Shown here one piece after another: positions 26,150 to 35,339 of a stretch of DNA of 64,000 bases. Positions within the stretch are counted from its first letter, which is position 1; each line of letters starts with the position of its first letter. The position numbers and the translations under genes were made by a program. The notes below the pieces were generated by a model. The model was given only the letters and a program-made list of their open reading frames with translations. It had not been told where the DNA came from and did no database searches. This stretch comes from Candidatus Neomarinimicrobiota bacterium (GTDB lineage: Bacteria; Fidelibacterota; UBA8477; JABMPR01), in the NCBI GenBank assembly GCA_016784545.1, contig JADHUM010000005.1, positions 1 to 64,000 of the forward strand, given 5' to 3'.

Positions 26150-26301
26150 AACGTATCCTTTTCTTTCCCCACAAGGAACTAAATCAAATCCTGCAATGAG
26201 TCAATCCCTTTCTGATCCAAATTGCGGGGTGCAATCCAGCATAGCAATTCTATATTGTGTCACGTATAATAAAGCATCAATAAAATTTTGAGGTTGATAC
26301 T

Positions 26302-27564
26302 ATGTCATTGCTCCGTCGGGCATTCATGAAGTTCTGGAATTTGGAATTATACTGGAAAGTGTTTATTGGAATGGGTGCCGGAATAGTCTATGCCCTATTG
26401 TTGGGTGAAAAAGCAATGAATGTGGCCCCTGTGGGTGACATGTTTATGCGCTTGCTGAAAATGGTCATCGTGCCCCTTATCTTTTTCTCCATCACATCTG
26501 GTGTAGCGGGTATTGGCGAGAGCAAGAGTCTGGGGCGTCTAGGAGCGAAAACCTTCGGATACTACTTCCTCACTTCAATGTTGGCCATCCTCATCGGCTT
26601 GACGCTTACCAATATTATTCAGCCAGGTGTTGGTGTGGATATAACTGCAGGTGGTAAAGATTTTGATCCCTCCAGCCTTAGCCAACCGGGAAGCTTAGGC
26701 AATATTCTCATTCGTATGATTCCCACGAACCCCATTGCTGCTGCAGCAAAAGGTGATGTTCTTTCCGTTATCTTTTTCTCAATAGCACTGGGCATGTCTA
26801 TCACCGTATTGCCAAAAACTCAATACAAAGTGGTAAGAGATCTCTTTGACACCTTTTTTAAGGTCATGATGAAAATGACACAGGGTGTGATCCTCTTCCT
26901 GCCCATTGGTGTCTTTGGACTGATTGCCAAGGCAGTTGCCAGTACGGGGTTTATGCTTTTCAAGGCAGTTGGCTGGTACATGGTGACCATAGCATCTGGG
27001 CTGACCATTCACATTTTTATCGTATTGCCCATTGTTTTTTATCTTTTCACCAGGATCAATCCGCTAAAACACTTTAAAGCCATAGCTTCTGCCATGGCGA
27101 CGGCCTTTTCAACCAGTTCTTCAGGCGCCACATTGCCTGTGACAATGGATTGTGTGGAAAATCGTGCAGGTGTCTCAAATAAAGTCACCAGTTTTGTGCT
27201 CCCCCTGGGTGCAACGATCAACATGGATGGAACCGCTCTCTATGAATGTGCAGGGGTTCTTTTTATTGCCCAGGCACTGGGATTTGACCTGACCGTGTCC
27301 CAACAGTTACTCATTGTTATCACGGCTTTCCTCGCATCAGTTGGAGCCGCCGCAATCCCCTCAGCAGGTTTGGTTATGATATTTATTGTGCTGGATGCAG
27401 TGGGTCTAGGTGATCATCCACAAGCCGCTATCATTGTCGGGACCATGCTGGCTGTTGATCGTCCCCTTGATATGTTTCGGACCGTAGTAAACATTACCAG
27501 CGATACCATGGGTGCTGTGATTGTCGCAAAATCTGAGGGAGAGGAAGTTCTGACCAAGGTCTAG
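26302..27564 (+). CDS. Dicarboxylate/amino acid:cation symporter (DAACS)
   Basis: A 420-residue inner-membrane carrier with eight membrane helices and two hairpins, importing glutamate, aspartate or C4-dicarboxylates with Na+ or H+. The serine-rich hairpin FSTSSSGATLPVTMDC, the TM7 block GATINMDGTALYE and the second hairpin VGAAAIPSAGLVM are present, and VDRPLDMFRTVVNI in helix 8 holds the substrate ligands. The ATG at 26302 has GAGG about ten bases upstream; an in-frame ATG follows at 26326. It stands alone between divergent and convergent neighbours. Confidence 0.95.
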   Translation: MSLLRRAFMKFWNLELYWKVFIGMGAGIVYALLLGEKAMNVAPVGDMFMRLLKMVIVPLIFFSITSGVAGIGESKSLGRLGAKTFGYYFLTSMLAILIGLTLTNIIQPGVGVDITAGGKDFDPSSLSQPGSLGNILIRMIPTNPIAAAAKGDVLSVIFFSIALGMSITVLPKTQYKVVRDLFDTFFKVMMKMTQGVILFLPIGVFGLIAKAVASTGFMLFKAVGWYMVTIASGLTIHIFIVLPIVFYLFTRINPLKHFKAIASAMATAFSTSSSGATLPVTMDCVENRAGVSNKVTSFVLPLGATINMDGTALYECAGVLFIAQALGFDLTVSQQLLIVITAFLASVGAAAIPSAGLVMIFIVLDAVGLGDHPQAAIIVGTMLAVDRPLDMFRTVVNITSDTMGAVIVAKSEGEEVLTKV

Positions 27565-27928
27565 TATTCATCCTCTACCAGTGGTTTTTCCGCCCTGCTG
27601 AAGGGTCTACATCAACCTTTATTAAAATCAAATTCGATAGCTCTAGGACTTGAACAGCTCTGGAGCTAAATTTGGCGCATCGGGGGAAAATTTGGGTGCT
27701 TTTTAAAAATTAAACTGCAATGATGCTCGGCATTTTTTGAACGAGAACTAATCAACGGGAACCCAACTCCTTATTGCTAAGGCAGGCCTTTCCCTCCCCC
27801 CAGGGATCAAGGAAGTCTGATCTTTCAAGGGCGGTGCCCACCGTGAATAAACACGGTTCAAAAATGTCACATTGTTGCAGTTTTTTTATGTCAGAAAAGG
27901 GTGAAACATCCAATTTGATACTAAAGCA
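27565..27928. other. Gene-free stretch between convergent genes
   Basis: I find no reading frame or RNA gene here. The only structure is a perfect inverted repeat ACCGTG-AATAAA-CACGGT at 27840-27857 with no T-tract, and GGGCGGTGCCC next to it. It may help end the flanking convergent transcripts. Confidence 0.4.
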
Positions 27929-29845
27929 CTAATCCAAGTTGAAAATTTCGATGGGTTCCAGTAACTCAGCAGGTTCGATTCCAAATATCCGAGTATAAAA
28001 GTAGTATTCACTCTCAATAGCTTTGATCACAGTCGAGGACTGTCTGAATCCGTGGGACTCCCCTTCAAAAGGTAGATAAGCAACTGGAACACCATTTTTC
28101 TTGAGGGCAGCCACCATACTCTCCGCTTGTATTGGTGGGACAACAGGATCATCCAAACCTTGCATAAAAATGACTGGACAATCAAGTTGATCAGCAAAAT
28201 ATAGGGGTGAGCGGTCCAAGTACAGCTGCTTGTCTTCTGGATAAGGTCCAACCATACTATCCAGATAACGACTCTCAAATTTATGAGTGTCCTGGGCCAG
28301 TATGGTTAAGTCGCCAACACCATAATAGCTGGCTCCTGCCTTGAATACATTTAAAAAGGTCAATGCAGCGAGTGTGGTATATCCCCCAGCACTCCCTCCT
28401 TTGATGATGAGACGTTCTCTGTCAACCCACCCTTGATCTGCCAGATAATTTGCTGCTGCAGCACAGTCATGGACATCACGAATCCCCCAATCCCGTTTAA
28501 GACGTTCACGATAAATGCGACCATAACCTGTTGAGCCACTGTAGTTCACATCTACGATAGCAAAACCGCGGGTCGTCCAGTACTGAATGGCCATATTGAA
28601 TGCGCTTGAGCTGTTGCCGGTGGGACCGCCATGACTCAGAACAATAAGCGGAGGTAGTTCATCTGGAGCTGCCTGGTAGTCAGGGTTTTGGGGAGGATAA
28701 AACCAGGCGTGGGTCAATTCATGGGGAGCTGTTTCAAAACTGATATGCTGGGGTCTGGAAATGTAGGCTTCTTCCATCTTTGTCTCCGCAGCCCTGCGCA
28801 AGCATGTAAGCATATTTGTATCCAAATCCATGGTCACCACTTCACCAGGATGAGACTCCGTACTGCCTATAAAGGCAATTTGGTTTTTTGTGCCTCTGAC
28901 CTGATCAATGGTGGAATAAGGTGTGGCAATATCTTGAAAAGTGCCGAGATTAACATCGATTCGAATGAGATGTGAACCTGACATATCTGTATAAGCCGCC
29001 ACCAGATCACCAGAATCCAAAACAGCATACTTGCTCATTCCGAAAACCCACTGTGGAAGTCCAAATTCTGCCTCTTTTCCGAGGACACAAATAGCTTGAG
29101 AGTCAGAATAGTGATAGATGTTCCACCACCCCGTGCGATCAGAAACAAAATAAATGCTGCCATCAGGATCCCAGCATGGCTGAAATATGGATTCCTGGTT
29201 CCCTCCGGCGATGTTCTGAATTCCCGTGACGTCCCCTTCCATGTTCAGGCTGGCTACATAGAGCTGGGTTCCGTCCCAGGGCATATTTGGATGGTCCCAG
29301 GTCAGAAATAGAAGCTGATTTCCATCTGGACTAAGCTGGGGGTTGGAATAGAAATCATGTCCTTCAGCAATGATATGCAATGCACCAGTTGAAAGAGAGA
29401 TTCTGAGCACACAGTTCACAACTTTTTTGGAATCTGCATGATTCTCGCCAACAGCATAAAGTAAATTGCGGTCCTCATCTCTTATCATATCTGCAAAGCG
29501 GTAATCTGGTTCATGGGTGATCTGTCTGGACCCACCATTGCCAAGAACTTGGTAAACTTGTTGATCTGCGTTGTTTATATAATAAGTGCAATCATCATGA
29601 CATAGAAATGCACCTCCACCATACTCATGGGCTCGCGTTCGTACATCACATTCAGGGGATGTAATCTCGTGGATTTCACCATCAGACCACCCCATGAGTG
29701 CAGTACGACCCTTTTCAGCAGGTCGACCCTCTGTCCAACAGATTGAATCACCGTTAATTTGGATTTGCCCCAACCGCAAGCTACTCTGCACCAGTGACTT
29801 CCCTGAAATGGGAGATTTCCAGGAACCATATGGTTTAGTTATCAT
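27929..29845 (-). CDS. S9 family prolyl oligopeptidase-like peptidase
   Basis: A 638-residue serine peptidase with an N-terminal beta-propeller (about residues 40-360) and a C-terminal alpha/beta-hydrolase domain. The nucleophile sits in IIKGGSAGGYTT, the acid in QGLDDPVVPPIQAE and the histidine in GESHGFRQ. The propeller restricts substrates to short peptides or acyl-peptides, so dipeptidyl or acylaminoacyl peptidase activity is likely. No signal peptide is seen, so it is probably cytosolic. It starts ten bases behind the stop of the GT-C gene at 29855 and may share its transcript. Confidence 0.92.
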   Translation of the reverse strand: MITKPYGSWKSPISGKSLVQSSLRLGQIQINGDSICWTEGRPAEKGRTALMGWSDGEIHEITSPECDVRTRAHEYGGGAFLCHDDCTYYINNADQQVYQVLGNGGSRQITHEPDYRFADMIRDEDRNLLYAVGENHADSKKVVNCVLRISLSTGALHIIAEGHDFYSNPQLSPDGNQLLFLTWDHPNMPWDGTQLYVASLNMEGDVTGIQNIAGGNQESIFQPCWDPDGSIYFVSDRTGWWNIYHYSDSQAICVLGKEAEFGLPQWVFGMSKYAVLDSGDLVAAYTDMSGSHLIRIDVNLGTFQDIATPYSTIDQVRGTKNQIAFIGSTESHPGEVVTMDLDTNMLTCLRRAAETKMEEAYISRPQHISFETAPHELTHAWFYPPQNPDYQAAPDELPPLIVLSHGGPTGNSSSAFNMAIQYWTTRGFAIVDVNYSGSTGYGRIYRERLKRDWGIRDVHDCAAAANYLADQGWVDRERLIIKGGSAGGYTTLAALTFLNVFKAGASYYGVGDLTILAQDTHKFESRYLDSMVGPYPEDKQLYLDRSPLYFADQLDCPVIFMQGLDDPVVPPIQAESMVAALKKNGVPVAYLPFEGESHGFRQSSTVIKAIESEYYFYTRIFGIEPAELLEPIEIFNLD

Positions 29846-29854
29846 ACTGGTGTC

Positions 29855-31348
29855 CTATTCTATACCATGATAGTTGGAACATTGATAAATATCAATTTTT
29901 CGAACCAATTTGCCGAAGTTTTCAATCCTGGTGGTCTTCACCTTTTTCACATCATCGAAATAGGGTACTATTTTTTTAGATTTAAAACGATATTCGCGTC
30001 GATTATCCACGACAAGCAATCCTGTCCGCCCCTTCAGTTCTTCATCTTTGGGCCAGATATCGAATTGGAGAGCGTGTTTTCCGATGATGTCCTGGGCATA
30101 GGTTCTGGGTTGATTGGGCAGATAGAATTTCAGCAGTGAACTCGCCTTATAATTGGTGCTGTAGATGAATGGATTTTGGCCCTCATTTTTAAGGGAATCC
30201 TGTATGGTCTTCACATCATGAGCAGCTTGCTTCCAACCACTCCAGGTATTCCCTTCGCCCAGAGGTACATTGGGAATCGCCACGACGGAGATACCTATTC
30301 CGAGAAATACAATTGAAGAGAAAATACCGATTCGCATACGATTAAATCTTTGTGGAGATTGAAAGAGAAAATAAATACCCAAAATGATGAGTGACCAGTA
30401 CGCTGGTGCTAACCAATTCATTTTGACCAGACTCCTAAAACTCACGGCAATAAAAAAGACTGCGGTGACGAGACCACTGCTAAGCAGGAGTAGAATCTTG
30501 TCATCCAGATCTGAGAAAAGCCTTCGTCCATATCGGATTAATGTGGCAAATACGACGACAAACAAATAGGGGGATAAGATAAAAAACTGTGACCCCAACA
30601 GCTCTCCAAAATGTTTCACCTTCCAGTGACCCATCCCGGATGCCCTTTCTGATCCTTGAAATGCAAAGGACATCCAATCATGTTGAGCGTTCCAGATGAG
30701 TACAGGTGAGAAGATCACAATTGCCAGTAATACTCCCAGATAGGGATGTGGCGTAAGCAACCATTTCCGTTGATTTTTTGAAACAATGGTAAAAAGCAGA
30801 ACTGAAGGTACCAACATGATCCCTGAATATTTTCCCAACCAGGCAAGTCCCATCAACAAGCCAGCCACATACCACCATTTGGGGTGATCAGTTTGAACAA
30901 GCTTCCATAGCGCATAAATAGTGGCGGTCCAGGCAAATAATAAGGGTGTGTCTGGGGTAATGACAAAACCATAGAGTTCGAAAACAATAGAAGCATTCAA
31001 AGCAAGCAGGGTCCAGAATGTCTGTCGTGAATTGTCAAACATCTCCTGGATCATAGAAGCCCAGATGATGTTCATTCCGAGATACCAGAGCACTGCAGCC
31101 AGCTTTATACCAAAGATGGTCTGGCCAAAAATGAGGGTCGTCAGCCAGATGCTATAACTGGCCAAAGGAGGGTGATCAAAATAGGATAAGGCGAGATCCC
31201 TGCTCCAGCTCCAATAGTAGGCTTCCTGGGGTGTCAACGGCAAGATGATGGCCAGGAATAATCTAAAGAGCGTAAAACCCAGGATAACCTTCCAGGCACT
31301 TGGGGAGATTCCCAAATAGCTTTCTTTTCGTGTGATTTTATCTGACAT
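29855..31348 (-). CDS. Polytopic glycosyltransferase, GT39/ArnT family
   Basis: A 497-residue inner-membrane protein with about 12 helices. The first periplasmic loop TPQEAYYWSWSRDLALSYFD followed by HPPLASYSIWL is the classic catalytic region of PMT_2/ArnT enzymes (acidic residue, HPPL). It moves a sugar from a lipid carrier to lipid or protein. Its soluble C-terminal domain (from about 360) resembles that of family members. Nothing nearby shows the donor. It is unrelated in sequence detail to the GT-C gene at 12952. Confidence 0.9.
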   Translation of the reverse strand: MSDKITRKESYLGISPSAWKVILGFTLFRLFLAIILPLTPQEAYYWSWSRDLALSYFDHPPLASYSIWLTTLIFGQTIFGIKLAAVLWYLGMNIIWASMIQEMFDNSRQTFWTLLALNASIVFELYGFVITPDTPLLFAWTATIYALWKLVQTDHPKWWYVAGLLMGLAWLGKYSGIMLVPSVLLFTIVSKNQRKWLLTPHPYLGVLLAIVIFSPVLIWNAQHDWMSFAFQGSERASGMGHWKVKHFGELLGSQFFILSPYLFVVVFATLIRYGRRLFSDLDDKILLLLSSGLVTAVFFIAVSFRSLVKMNWLAPAYWSLIILGIYFLFQSPQRFNRMRIGIFSSIVFLGIGISVVAIPNVPLGEGNTWSGWKQAAHDVKTIQDSLKNEGQNPFIYSTNYKASSLLKFYLPNQPRTYAQDIIGKHALQFDIWPKDEELKGRTGLLVVDNRREYRFKSKKIVPYFDDVKKVKTTRIENFGKLVRKIDIYQCSNYHGIE

Positions 31349-31436
31349 GGAACGATTCCTATTCTAGTCTGGGGTGGCTCAGGTCAGAAGATAGGAATAC
31401 GAATTCGGATGTCGATGAGTTTGTTATTAATGCTGT

Positions 31437-31465
31437 GAAAAAGAAGGGCTAAGAAGACCAGCCCC
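31437..31465 (-). terminator. Terminator of the SUI1 / NqrM-like pair
   Basis: GGGCT and AGCCC (31446-31464) form a short stem with a nine-base loop; on the minus strand CTTCTTTTT follows. It lies just behind the stop of the small membrane protein gene. Confidence 0.5.
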
Positions 31466-31487
31466 AAAGGATCAGGGGAGAAAGATC

Positions 31488-31784
31488 TTAGTCGCGACCG
31501 CTATTATATTTCAGACGCTCCACGATAATGTTACGATTCGATTTGCCCTTATAGGCTTCCTGTGAGACGATGTCCTTACGTCCGGGATATCCAACTTTGG
31601 AGAGAGTCGTGAGTTGATCCTCATCCTCATCATTGGGACAAAAGGCGCAGGATTGGTCGTCTCCATCAAGCTCATGAGTCGCAGCGCATGAGCTATGGAC
31701 TTTATTTTCACCCGTGAGAATCAACGCAATACTCATGATGAGCATGGCGCCTCCGATAATACCGATTGTAAGGAGTAGTAACAT
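31488..31784 (-). CDS. Small Cys-containing membrane protein (NqrM/DUF539-like)
   Basis: A 98-residue protein with one N-terminal membrane helix (residues 2-24) and a cysteine cluster SSCAATHELDGDDQSCAFC (Cys33, 46, 49). This layout, a helix then SC plus CxxC, recalls NqrM, the assembly factor for Na+-translocating NADH:quinone reductase, though the match is partial and no nqr genes are in the window. I chose the ATG at 31784 (AAAGG ten bases upstream); the TTG at 31790 overlaps the SUI1 stop. The tail is charged and has no known motif. Possible metal or Fe-S role is inference. Confidence 0.6.
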   Translation of the reverse strand: MLLLLTIGIIGGAMLIMSIALILTGENKVHSSCAATHELDGDDQSCAFCPNDEDEDQLTTLSKVGYPGRKDIVSQEAYKGKSNRNIIVERLKYNSGRD

Positions 31785-31786
31785 CG

Positions 31787-32101
31787 TCAACCTTTCACTT
31801 CGTAACCTTCATCGCTCAAGTATACACGAAAACGGTCTCGATGTTCACCCTGGATTTCAATTTTCTCGTTTTTTGTCGTCCCGCCGGCACTTACCAGGTT
31901 TTTTAGCTGTTTTGCCAGCGCTTTCATGTCAGCGACTCCCTCCATGTCATATAAAATCGTGGTAGGTTTCCCTTTACGCTTTTCCATGCGTAACCGTACA
32001 ATCTTATTACCACTCCCACGGTTACTCGTTGAGTGGTCTGCGGCTGCATTGAAAGTCCAGCCTTCGCCCACACTGATTCTATTTGATTTCTTACGGCTCA
32101 T
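31787..32101 (-). CDS. SUI1/YciH family translation initiation factor-like protein
   Basis: A 104-residue protein; KIVRLRMEKRKGKPTTILY, MKALAKQLKNLVSAGGTTKN and IEIQGEHRDRFRVYL are the SUI1 domain core of eIF1/YciH. Bacterial YciH-type proteins affect start-codon fidelity in a minor way, and their role is not settled. The first 30 residues are a polar extension. The gene pairs tightly with the small NqrM-like gene (start codons and stop overlap). Confidence 0.88.
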   Translation of the reverse strand: MSRKKSNRISVGEGWTFNAAADHSTSNRGSGNKIVRLRMEKRKGKPTTILYDMEGVADMKALAKQLKNLVSAGGTTKNEKIEIQGEHRDRFRVYLSDEGYEVKG

Positions 32102-32135
32102 ACGCCCATAATCTATGACTGACTGGTCTGATTAA

Positions 32136-32170
32136 AACAAAAAGGTCCCGAATGCATGCAGACAGGACCT
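32136..32170 (-). terminator. Terminator of the cDPGS-like GTPase gene
   Basis: AGGTCC and GGACCT (32143-32170) pair around a 16-base loop, and the minus strand continues TTTTTGTTTT. It lies 33 bases behind the stop of the gene at 32203. Confidence 0.75.
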
Positions 32171-32202
32171 CTTCAATCTAACATGTGGCTCGTAGCCAGT
32201 CG

Positions 32203-33555
32203 TTAGAGACTCTTTTTAACCGCCTCTTCCATTTCCTTGAGAACTTCAGGATTCAGAATGGAAGCCAGGGTAGGCATCCCAATTTCCTGCAACTTGTAGG
32301 TCACGCGGACTGAGGGTTTTTCAATATTAATGATGCGTCTGAGATCGATTGGAGTACCAATAACCACGGCTTCACAATCAACTGCATTAATGGTGGCTTC
32401 AAGATCTTTCATCTGTTCTTCACCATATCCCATGGCCGGTAAAATCTCACCAATATTTGGATATTTCTCGAAGGTTTCAGAAAGCTTGCCGACTGTCCAG
32501 GGTCTTGGATCAACCAGACTCGCAGCGCCATATTTCTCAGCAGCTACCACGCCAGCACCATATTGCATCTCGCCATGGGTCAGGGTTGGGCCATCTTCGA
32601 CGACCAATACATTTTTGCCGTAAATCACCTCTTCATCATCAACAGAAACTGGTGATGCAGCATCGACTACAATGGCTTCAGGATTGACGATACGGATATT
32701 CTCACGTATCGTGGATATATCATCAATATCTGCGGTATCAATTTTATTGATGACTATCACATCAGCCATGAGCAGGTTGGTTTCACCAGGATAGTAGGTC
32801 AATTCGTGACCAGCTCGATGAGGATCAACAACGGTGATCATGATATCAGGCATATAAAAGGGCATATCGTTATTCCCACCATCCCAGATGATGATATCAG
32901 CTTCTTTTTCGGCCTCTCTCAAGATGGCTTCATAGTCGACACCGGCATAGACAACCGTATTATTCATGATATGTGGTTCATATTCTTCCATTTCTTCAAT
33001 AGTACAATCATGTTTCTTGAGATCTGCCAGCTCAGCAAAGCGCTGCACCTTTTGTTTTACAAGATCACCATATGGCATGGGATGACGGATGGCCACCACT
33101 TTTTTACCCTGGGCTGTAAGATGATCACAGACAGCACGGGTTGTCTGGCTTTTACCACAACCTGTACGAGCAGCACAGATGGCAATCACAGGTTTAGTGC
33201 TTGGAATCATGGTTGATTTGGCACCCATGAGACGAAAATCTGCACCGGCATAATTCACAATGGCAGCTTTTGACATGACATAATCGTAGGGAAGATCACT
33301 GTAGGCAAAAACAACTTCATCCACATCAAGATCGTAAATCAGATCTTCGAGTTCTTCTTCATCGTGAATTGATATGCCCTCTGGATAAAGGCTTCCAGCT
33401 AATTCTGCCGGGTATTTTCTGCCATCAATATCTGGAATCTGTGTGGCGGTGAAGGCAACCACATCGTAGTCTTCGTTGTCCCGGAAAAAAACGTTGAAAT
33501 TATGAAAATCGCGCCCGGCTGCACCCATGATCAATACTTTAGTTCGATCGCTCAT
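32203..33555 (-). CDS. Predicted GTPase, cyclic 2,3-diphosphoglycerate synthetase-like
   Basis: A 450-residue protein of the COG2403 group. It starts with a Rossmann-like MSDRTKVLIMGAAGRDFHNF part, then an ATP/GTP loop AARTGCGKSQTTR (around 128-140) and further nucleotide blocks (IIWDGGNNDMPFY, MITVVDPHRAGH, VIVINKID). Database entries of this family are often labelled cyclic 2,3-diphosphoglycerate synthase after the methanogen enzyme that makes an internal pyrophosphate compound as thermoprotectant; other labels are plain GTPase. I cannot tell whether the bacterium makes that compound. NKID is the G4 motif, supporting GTP. It lies behind dusB, with a hairpin (33622-33639) between them. Confidence 0.85.
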   Translation of the reverse strand: MSDRTKVLIMGAAGRDFHNFNVFFRDNEDYDVVAFTATQIPDIDGRKYPAELAGSLYPEGISIHDEEELEDLIYDLDVDEVVFAYSDLPYDYVMSKAAIVNYAGADFRLMGAKSTMIPSTKPVIAICAARTGCGKSQTTRAVCDHLTAQGKKVVAIRHPMPYGDLVKQKVQRFAELADLKKHDCTIEEMEEYEPHIMNNTVVYAGVDYEAILREAEKEADIIIWDGGNNDMPFYMPDIMITVVDPHRAGHELTYYPGETNLLMADVIVINKIDTADIDDISTIRENIRIVNPEAIVVDAASPVSVDDEEVIYGKNVLVVEDGPTLTHGEMQYGAGVVAAEKYGAASLVDPRPWTVGKLSETFEKYPNIGEILPAMGYGEEQMKDLEATINAVDCEAVVIGTPIDLRRIINIEKPSVRVTYKLQEIGMPTLASILNPEVLKEMEEAVKKSL

Positions 33556-33727
33556 TTTATCTCCTTTATATAATTATTTCTGGATTGAAACAAAATCTAC
33601 AACACGATTCAATGCAAAATTCCCGCCAATAAAGGCAGGATTGTAATGCAAACATTATAATCTTTTTTATTAATATGTATAGAGATTGTTAGGCTTTTTA
33701 ATGCCCAGCCATTCTTAAAACAACTAT

Positions 33728-34780
33728 TTAGTAATTATCTTTGCTACCAGGAACATTGGGGAACAAGGCTCCTTCTTCACGATATGAGAAGTTTGCCAAT
33801 TCAGGATCATTTTCCAACTCAGTAATAATTCTTGAAATTTCACCTTCCATATAAGCAAATTCCATATGGCGATAGAGACGCTTCCGGTATTCTGAGGCAC
33901 CGGGGAAACCTTTGAGATACCAACTGAGGTGTTTCTTGATATAATTGGTTGCCCGATAATCACCCATAGCTACTGATTCAAGGTACAAATGACGATGGCA
34001 TAATTTCACACGGTCAATCAATCTAACTGCCTCAGGCAGAACCCCAGTACTGAGATATTCATTGATCTCTCGGAATATCCAGGGATTCCCCAGAGCTCTC
34101 CGACCAATCATAACGCCATCACAACCCGTTTCATCAAGCATGCGCTTGGCATCCGCTGCACTTTTAATGTCGCCGTTCCCAATGAGAGGAATACTGATGG
34201 CCTTTCGTGTTTCAGCAATCAAACTCCAATCCGCTTCACCTGTATACAGTTGCTTGGTGGTACGGGGGTGCAAAGTGAGAGCCTTAATGCCAGCTGCTTC
34301 CAGGGCAGCGGCAGCTACTGGAGCAACAATACAACCGTTGTTCCAACCTGATCGAATTTTTGCTGTCACCGGTATCGAAACAGCTTCCACAACAGCTCGG
34401 GCAACTTCGTCCATCAGGGGCAAATCTCTTAAGATGGCCGATCCCGCTCCCCTCTTGGTAACCTTGGGAACAGGGCATCCAAAGTTCAGATCTATGAGAT
34501 CTGGTTTGACAATGTCTTCGATATATTTGGCACTCTGAGCCAGGACTTCTGGCGTTTCACCAAAAATCTGAACCCCGATGGGTCGCTCAGATTCTGTGAA
34601 TTTCATCATATCCAGCGTTTTCTGATTCTCTCGGATGATACCGTTGGCAGAAACAAATTCAGTATAGACCAGACCGGCACCCTGTTCTTTGCAGAGCACA
34701 CGAAAAGGATGACCTGTCACACCGGCCATGGGAGCCAACAGAGCTATCGATTTCAATTCTATAGATCCAATCTTAAACAT
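33728..34780 (-). CDS. dusB: tRNA-dihydrouridine synthase (DusB type)
   Basis: A 350-residue FMN enzyme that reduces uridines in tRNA D loops. LAPMAGVTGHPFRVLCKEQG starts the TIM barrel, DLNFGCPVPKVTKRGAGSAI carries the catalytic Cys102, and HPRTTKQLYTGEADW, GNGDIKSAADAKRML and GCDGVMIGRRALGNPW bind FMN. Length fits DusB (about 320-350). A weak hairpin 33622-33639 behind the gene may end its transcript. The 97 bases upstream hold no gene. Confidence 0.95.
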   Translation of the reverse strand: MFKIGSIELKSIALLAPMAGVTGHPFRVLCKEQGAGLVYTEFVSANGIIRENQKTLDMMKFTESERPIGVQIFGETPEVLAQSAKYIEDIVKPDLIDLNFGCPVPKVTKRGAGSAILRDLPLMDEVARAVVEAVSIPVTAKIRSGWNNGCIVAPVAAAALEAAGIKALTLHPRTTKQLYTGEADWSLIAETRKAISIPLIGNGDIKSAADAKRMLDETGCDGVMIGRRALGNPWIFREINEYLSTGVLPEAVRLIDRVKLCHRHLYLESVAMGDYRATNYIKKHLSWYLKGFPGASEYRKRLYRHMEFAYMEGEISRIITELENDPELANFSYREEGALFPNVPGSKDNY

Positions 34781-34877
34781 CTCAGAACATGTTATTCGTA
34801 GAGATCTTGGTCAACAACTAGTTTGTATTGATTTCGGGAGTCATTATTTGGTGAAATTGAATTGGTTTTTATACTGA

Positions 34878-35321
34878 TTATTTTTCGGGTAATAGAATGA
34901 ATTCTTCCACTAGTTCTGCGGCAGCCTGGACCAGACCAGGACAAATCGTTTGGGATGTTTCTTTGGATTTTGCTTCGAGTTCACCTTCAGGCGTACTGAC
35001 ATCACAACTCAACAAGTCACGACAAAGAATGGACCCACACTTTTTTCCAAATTTGTTGGTGAATGCCAGTGTTCTCTGATTGACGTAATCTTTTGAGACA
35101 CCAGTCAAATCTGAAGGCTGAAAATCCAAGCCGAGCACCATAATGGATCCACTGACAGCCCCGCAAACTTCAGCACGGCGCATACCACTGCCAAAGCCAC
35201 TGCCAATTCTGAGACAATCAGCTTCAGCAAGACCTCGCAGGGGGCCATAGGTGCCGATTATGGACTGAGCACAATTGCTTCCATTATTAAACTTTCCCAT
35301 GGCATCCTCTACCCTACTCAT
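34878..35321 (-). CDS. C_GCAxxG_C_C family protein (short, one lobe)
   Basis: A 147-residue protein of the C-GCAxxG-C-C family, thought to be redox or metal-binding. NGSNCAQSII (Cys17), GMRRAEVCGAVSGSIM (Cys53), a CGSILCRDLLSCD cluster and ICPGLVQAA give the four-cysteine pattern. It follows the MttB-family gene by 18 bases on the same strand and is the paralogue that helps explain the in-frame TGA protein at 39456. The role is unknown. Confidence 0.88.
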   Translation of the reverse strand: MSRVEDAMGKFNNGSNCAQSIIGTYGPLRGLAEADCLRIGSGFGSGMRRAEVCGAVSGSIMVLGLDFQPSDLTGVSKDYVNQRTLAFTNKFGKKCGSILCRDLLSCDVSTPEGELEAKSKETSQTICPGLVQAAAELVEEFILLPEK

Positions 35322-35339
35322 AGCACCAACCTCTCTCGT

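Noticed and set aside
34062-34538. 158-residue plus-strand frame
   Set aside because: Antisense to dusB, no family pattern and no ribosome binding site.
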